Assembly (NCBI GenBank): GCA_947178445.1
Contig: CAMWYJ010000017.1
Coordinates: 1-56,802, forward strand
Length of the DNA: 56,802 bases
Origin: an uncultured Clostridium sp.
Lineage (GTDB): Bacteria > Bacillota > Clostridia > Lachnospirales > Lachnospiraceae
Direction: 5' to 3'
The position numbers and the translations under genes are program-made. This document shows, piece after piece, positions 54,564-56,802 of the stretch (the first letter of the stretch is position 1; every line of letters begins with the position of its first letter). The notes under the pieces are model-generated. The model saw only the letters and a program-made list of their open reading frames with translations. It was not told the origin of the DNA and did no database searches.

Positions 54564-55007
54564 TTACTTCCTCACCTTCACTCTTATTTTCTTTTTCTGC
54601 ATAAGATATACTTTTTTATATTTGATACCTTTGCGAAGAGCTTCTTTATGAGTATTGACAAATATATCTATTCTATTACCTTTAATTGCTCCGCCAGTGT
54701 CCTCAGCTATATATGTCTTTTTATCAATTTTGACTTTTGAACCTAATTTAATTTTTTTAGGATCTACAGAAATGGTTCGTCCCACTTTAGGTGTAGTACC
54801 ACTTGCAGTTTTTGTATATTTACCACAACACCTAGAGCATGGGCAGTAATATGTAATTTTGTATTTTCCTAAATATTTTTTAGTTGTGACATATTTTGCT
54901 TTGTACACTACGGTACTTCTCTTTTTTGTCGCATAATTATTTACAGGAAATAGCAATATGAGTACAAAAAGAAGCATTATTGTAAAAACAGTCCTATTTT
55001 TTAAAAT
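54564..55007 (-). CDS. 3D-domain secreted protein
   Basis: A second 3D protein: KITYYCPCSRCCGKY, TASGTTPKVGRTISVDP, IAEDTGGAIKGNRIDIFVNTHKEA, then a basic tail. The first ATG (54977) has no ribosome site. Thirty bases upstream an ATT at 55007 lies 4-5 bases after AGAGGTGG, and from there the protein gains a full signal peptide (LKNRTVFTIMLLFVLILLF). I prefer that start. It sits 6 bases before the other 3D gene. Confidence 0.78.
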   Translation of the reverse strand: MLKNRTVFTIMLLFVLILLFPVNNYATKKRSTVVYKAKYVTTKKYLGKYKITYYCPCSRCCGKYTKTASGTTPKVGRTISVDPKKIKLGSKVKIDKKTYIAEDTGGAIKGNRIDIFVNTHKEALRKGIKYKKVYLMQKKKIRVKVRK

Positions 55008-55052
55008 CGAACCACCTCTTTCTTATTTATTTTTTATTTTTTGGGGGGATTT

Positions 55053-55262
55053 TTAAGAAATAATTTCGATAGTATCACCTTTTTTGAAATTATAGTCACA
55101 GGCATACTTGTCTACTAAACACACCTTATTATTTACATTATCGATTTTATATACTTGAAATTGAAAATTATTGACAACAACGATATCACCAACTTTAATA
55201 TCTTCTACCTTCTTTGTCGGATTTCTTGGTTCTTTATTATTTCGCTTTGCTAATCTTGCCAT
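55053..55262 (-). CDS. Small hypothetical element protein, 69 aa
   Basis: A basic N-terminus (MARLAKRNNKEPRNPTKK) leads into a small beta-rich fold (VGDIVVVNNFQFQVYKIDN, KKGDTIEII) with SH3- or KOW-like strand spacing. AGAGGTG precedes the ATG. The function is unknown. Confidence 0.55.
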   Translation of the reverse strand: MARLAKRNNKEPRNPTKKVEDIKVGDIVVVNNFQFQVYKIDNVNNKVCLVDKYACDYNFKKGDTIEIIS

Positions 55263-55336
55263 TTACACCTCTCTAAGTTTGATTTCTAATTTAGTTTTTC
55301 TCCTTCCTTTGGAACACACAATATTAAATTTACGAT

Positions 55337-55675
55337 TCAATCAATATATTGCCTATAATCCTTATATACACCAATTTCAATATAATTAATATTTTCAATA
55401 GATGTACTCGTTTCTTTACCTTCTACATACGGATTTTTTACGATTAATGAATTAGACAATGTACCTTCTAAATACGATTGATAATCTTCTTCTGCAATAT
55501 ATCCATATAGAAAACTTCCAAATACGTTACCATCATTTAAATCAACTGTTGCAATAATATAGCCTTCTGGCTCTAAAAAATATGTAGGAACACCTTTTTC
55601 ATAAGTTTCTTCTTGAATACATCCAGTTAAAGCAATAACTAATAATATTGACAATGTAATTATATTTTTCTTCAT
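55337..55675 (-). CDS. Small lipoprotein, 112 aa
   Basis: A signal with lipobox (IALTGC, Cys at residue 19) and a short outer domain rich in Tyr, Glu and Gly. AAAGGAGGAGAG precedes the ATG. Small lipoproteins on prophages can act in superinfection exclusion, but nothing here proves it. Confidence 0.6.
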   Translation of the reverse strand: MKKNIITLSILLVIALTGCIQEETYEKGVPTYFLEPEGYIIATVDLNDGNVFGSFLYGYIAEEDYQSYLEGTLSNSLIVKNPYVEGKETSTSIENINYIEIGVYKDYRQYID

Positions 55676-55708
55676 CCTCTCTCCTCCTTTGAAATTACGA
55701 TTTATTGA

Positions 55709-56083
55709 TCACACATCACTCTTTTCTCTATTATTTGCTCTAGCAGTATCAAAACCTTCTGGATATCGTGCTTTTAATTTATCAATATTTATTTGCATAA
55801 TCTCATCCATATTCCAATCAAAAGAATGACACAGCATTGCAATATACCACAACACATCACCACATTCTTTCTTCAAATGCTCAATATCTAATTCTTTTTC
55901 ATGAAATATCCATTTTTTAATCATGTCATTAAACTCACCAACTTCACCAGACAATCCAAGACATGCGTTAAAGATACCGCCAACATCATACTCAATATTA
56001 TCAACTTGTGCTTGTCTAAGTCTGAAATTTGCATTACCGTCATTTGTTCTCATTGCCAAATTTTGATATTCTATACCATTCAT
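55709..56083 (-). CDS. MazG-type nucleotide pyrophosphohydrolase
   Basis: A 124-residue all-alpha NTP-PPase with the metal motif GLSGEVGEFND and the second pair ECGDVLWYIAML. It hydrolyses (d)NTPs to monophosphates. It fits the element's dNTP-handling set; phage MazG proteins are also tied to (p)ppGpp or modified-nucleotide control. Confidence 0.88.
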   Translation of the reverse strand: MNGIEYQNLAMRTNDGNANFRLRQAQVDNIEYDVGGIFNACLGLSGEVGEFNDMIKKWIFHEKELDIEHLKKECGDVLWYIAMLCHSFDWNMDEIMQINIDKLKARYPEGFDTARANNREKSDV

Positions 56084-56120
56084 TTTTTAATTTCCTCCCA
56101 TAAAAGACTTGTTTCATTGA

Positions 56121-56302
56121 TTACAATAAAAATGGTAGTGCGGCTAAATATTTTTCCTTGAGCTTGTCTGTTAATGTTTCTGTCTGAGTAAGATGATCTT
56201 TCATATCTGCTAATCTTGCCAAATAGACTTCCTGATACTCATCAGATTTCTCATTGCATAGATGTTAATATCTAATACAGTACCAATCCTATTGCAATCC
56301 AC
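56121..56302 (-). pseudogene. Possible frameshifted small gene
   Basis: A GTG at 56302 opens DCNRIGTVLDINIY. One frame change near 56258 then gives NEKSDEYQEVYLARLADMKDHL to KYLAALPFLL and a stop at 56121. The joined product (about 60 aa) looks like a helical phage small protein. An AGGAGG further up (around 56330) leads only to a five-codon frame. Confidence 0.4.
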
Positions 56303-56553
56303 TTTTTTTAAACATGATTACTCATCTTTTCCTCCTACCGATCATAAATTATAAATTAAAGTAATTGTATTGTTGCATGACATTGCACACTATTCATTTT
56401 TATATATTTGTTTTTTATGATTACTTGTAAAATCAATATGCATTTATCATAAAATTGATTTACTATTTATATTAAAATTTTGTTATATTTTAACGAATTT
56501 TATCTAAAGGGTTGTTTTTTATCTTGTCTTAATTTACACTTATTTTAGAGACT
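56303..56553. other. AT-rich divergent control region of the element
   Basis: About 250 bases of very AT-rich sequence between the minus-strand block and a plus-strand gene. It probably holds promoters for both directions; none can be fixed by eye. Confidence 0.4.
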
Positions 56554-56610
56554 AATCATCCTTATTCATTGATTTAAGCAATCAATAATTATTTTTAAGA
56601 AAGGATGATT
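56554..56610 (+). promoter_or_regulatory. Leader hairpin that would hide a ribosome site
   Basis: AATCATCCTT (56554-56563) pairs perfectly with AAGGATGATT (56601-56610), with an inner stem ATTGATT/AATCAAT. The 3' arm contains the AAGG ribosome site of the gene starting at 56614. Folding should repress translation. Confidence 0.6.
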
Positions 56611-56613
56611 ATT

Positions 56614-56802
56614 ATGTTAGTACTTATTTCTTTTTTTGTTTTTGTATTATTGGTTATTTCGTTAATACTTCTATTTTGTAATAAAAAGAAAAAACAAGAT
56701 AGAAATAGTATTACTAATAATCAAAAAGTACATTTTAAATTTAGTATATCAAAAAATTTGTATACTGAATTTGATTATGAAGACAATAATGATAAACATG
56801 AT
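56614..56802 (+). CDS. Small membrane protein, partial (runs to window end)
   Basis: At least 63 codons are open to the edge. A strong N-terminal helix (LVLISFFVFVLLVISLILLF) is followed by a Lys-rich and then acidic segment. The ATG at 56614 is 9 bases after AAGAAAGG; an in-frame ATG at 56605 is too close. It is the only plus-strand gene of the element seen here. A holin-, Lar- or exclusion-like role is possible but unproven. Confidence 0.55.
   Translation, partial: MLVLISFFVFVLLVISLILLFCNKKKKQDRNSITNNQKVHFKFSISKNLYTEFDYEDNNDKHD

Larger units (their letters stand above)
46287..56802. mobile_element. Integrated element (prophage-like), left arm, incomplete
   Basis: It starts at the tRNA fragment, with an excisionase-type gene first. 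A+T content rises clearly and every gene but the last lies on the minus strand. Contents: class III ribonucleotide reductase, nucleotide-metabolism genes, two 3D proteins, MazG and small unknowns. No integrase, capsid, portal or conjugation gene is inside the window, so phage versus integrative plasmid is not settled; dNTP genes favour a phage. Confidence 0.7.

Overview
The window looks like a chromosome segment of a low-GC anaerobic Firmicute, most likely a gut Lachnospiraceae. That rests on strong AGGAGG-type ribosome sites, gatCAB, LL-diaminopimelate aminotransferase (DapL) lysine synthesis, a TrpB2-type enzyme, glnA paired with an ANTAR regulator, large solute-binding lipoproteins and an oxygen-free (class III) ribonucleotide reductase. 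No 16S or complete tRNA is present, so the species is not claimed.

Layout. 1-7 kb: an orphan propeller/solute-binding lipoprotein, an AlbA-type ATP-binding regulator, and a decaying patch (PC4/YdbC remnant, a two-frameshift pseudogene, an LRR remnant, an isochorismatase remnant). 7-11 kb: a BlaI/BlaR1 pair with a perfect 14-bp operator dyad, then two adjacent alkylguanine-transferase-family genes. 11-14 kb: three metal or cation transporters (CDF, CaCA, MntP), the last behind a yybP-ykoY-type Mn riboswitch. 14-22 kb: TrpB2, a hemerythrin/CheX-like/receiver fusion, a hydrolase pair, a metalloprotease-like lipoprotein and a membrane lipase. 22-24.4 kb (+ strand): an ECF sigma/anti-sigma operon with two membrane proteins. 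24.7-31 kb: a DUF45 metallopeptidase, a secreted protein, gatCAB and a DHH phosphoesterase. 31-39 kb: an operon joining a propeller-solute-binding fusion and two MalF/MalG-type permeases to an HlyD-like adaptor and a MacB-core-like protein, with no ATPase. 39-45 kb: ilvE, dapL, dapF, an ANTAR regulator and glnA.

At 46247-46286 there is only the 3' portion of a tRNA gene (probably Thr, CGT), with its terminator still beside it. From there to the window end the DNA is visibly richer in A+T and reads as one arm of an integrated element, probably a prophage or related integrative element: an excisionase-like protein, NrdG/NrdD, a NadR-like ATPase, a nucleoside deoxyribosyltransferase gene split by an IS605-type tnpB element, an HPr-like protein, a dNMP kinase-like protein, a possible ThyX relative, two 3D-domain proteins and MazG. 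The genes together look like a dNTP supply module. The complete tRNA, and probably the integrase, should lie beyond 56.8 kb.

Two families of short dispersed repeats lie between genes. One has a terminal stem that is kept by compensating base changes between copies. Three genes (sigma factor, one 3D protein, the dNMP kinase) have ATC, ATT or ACG exactly where an ATG is expected after a good ribosome site.
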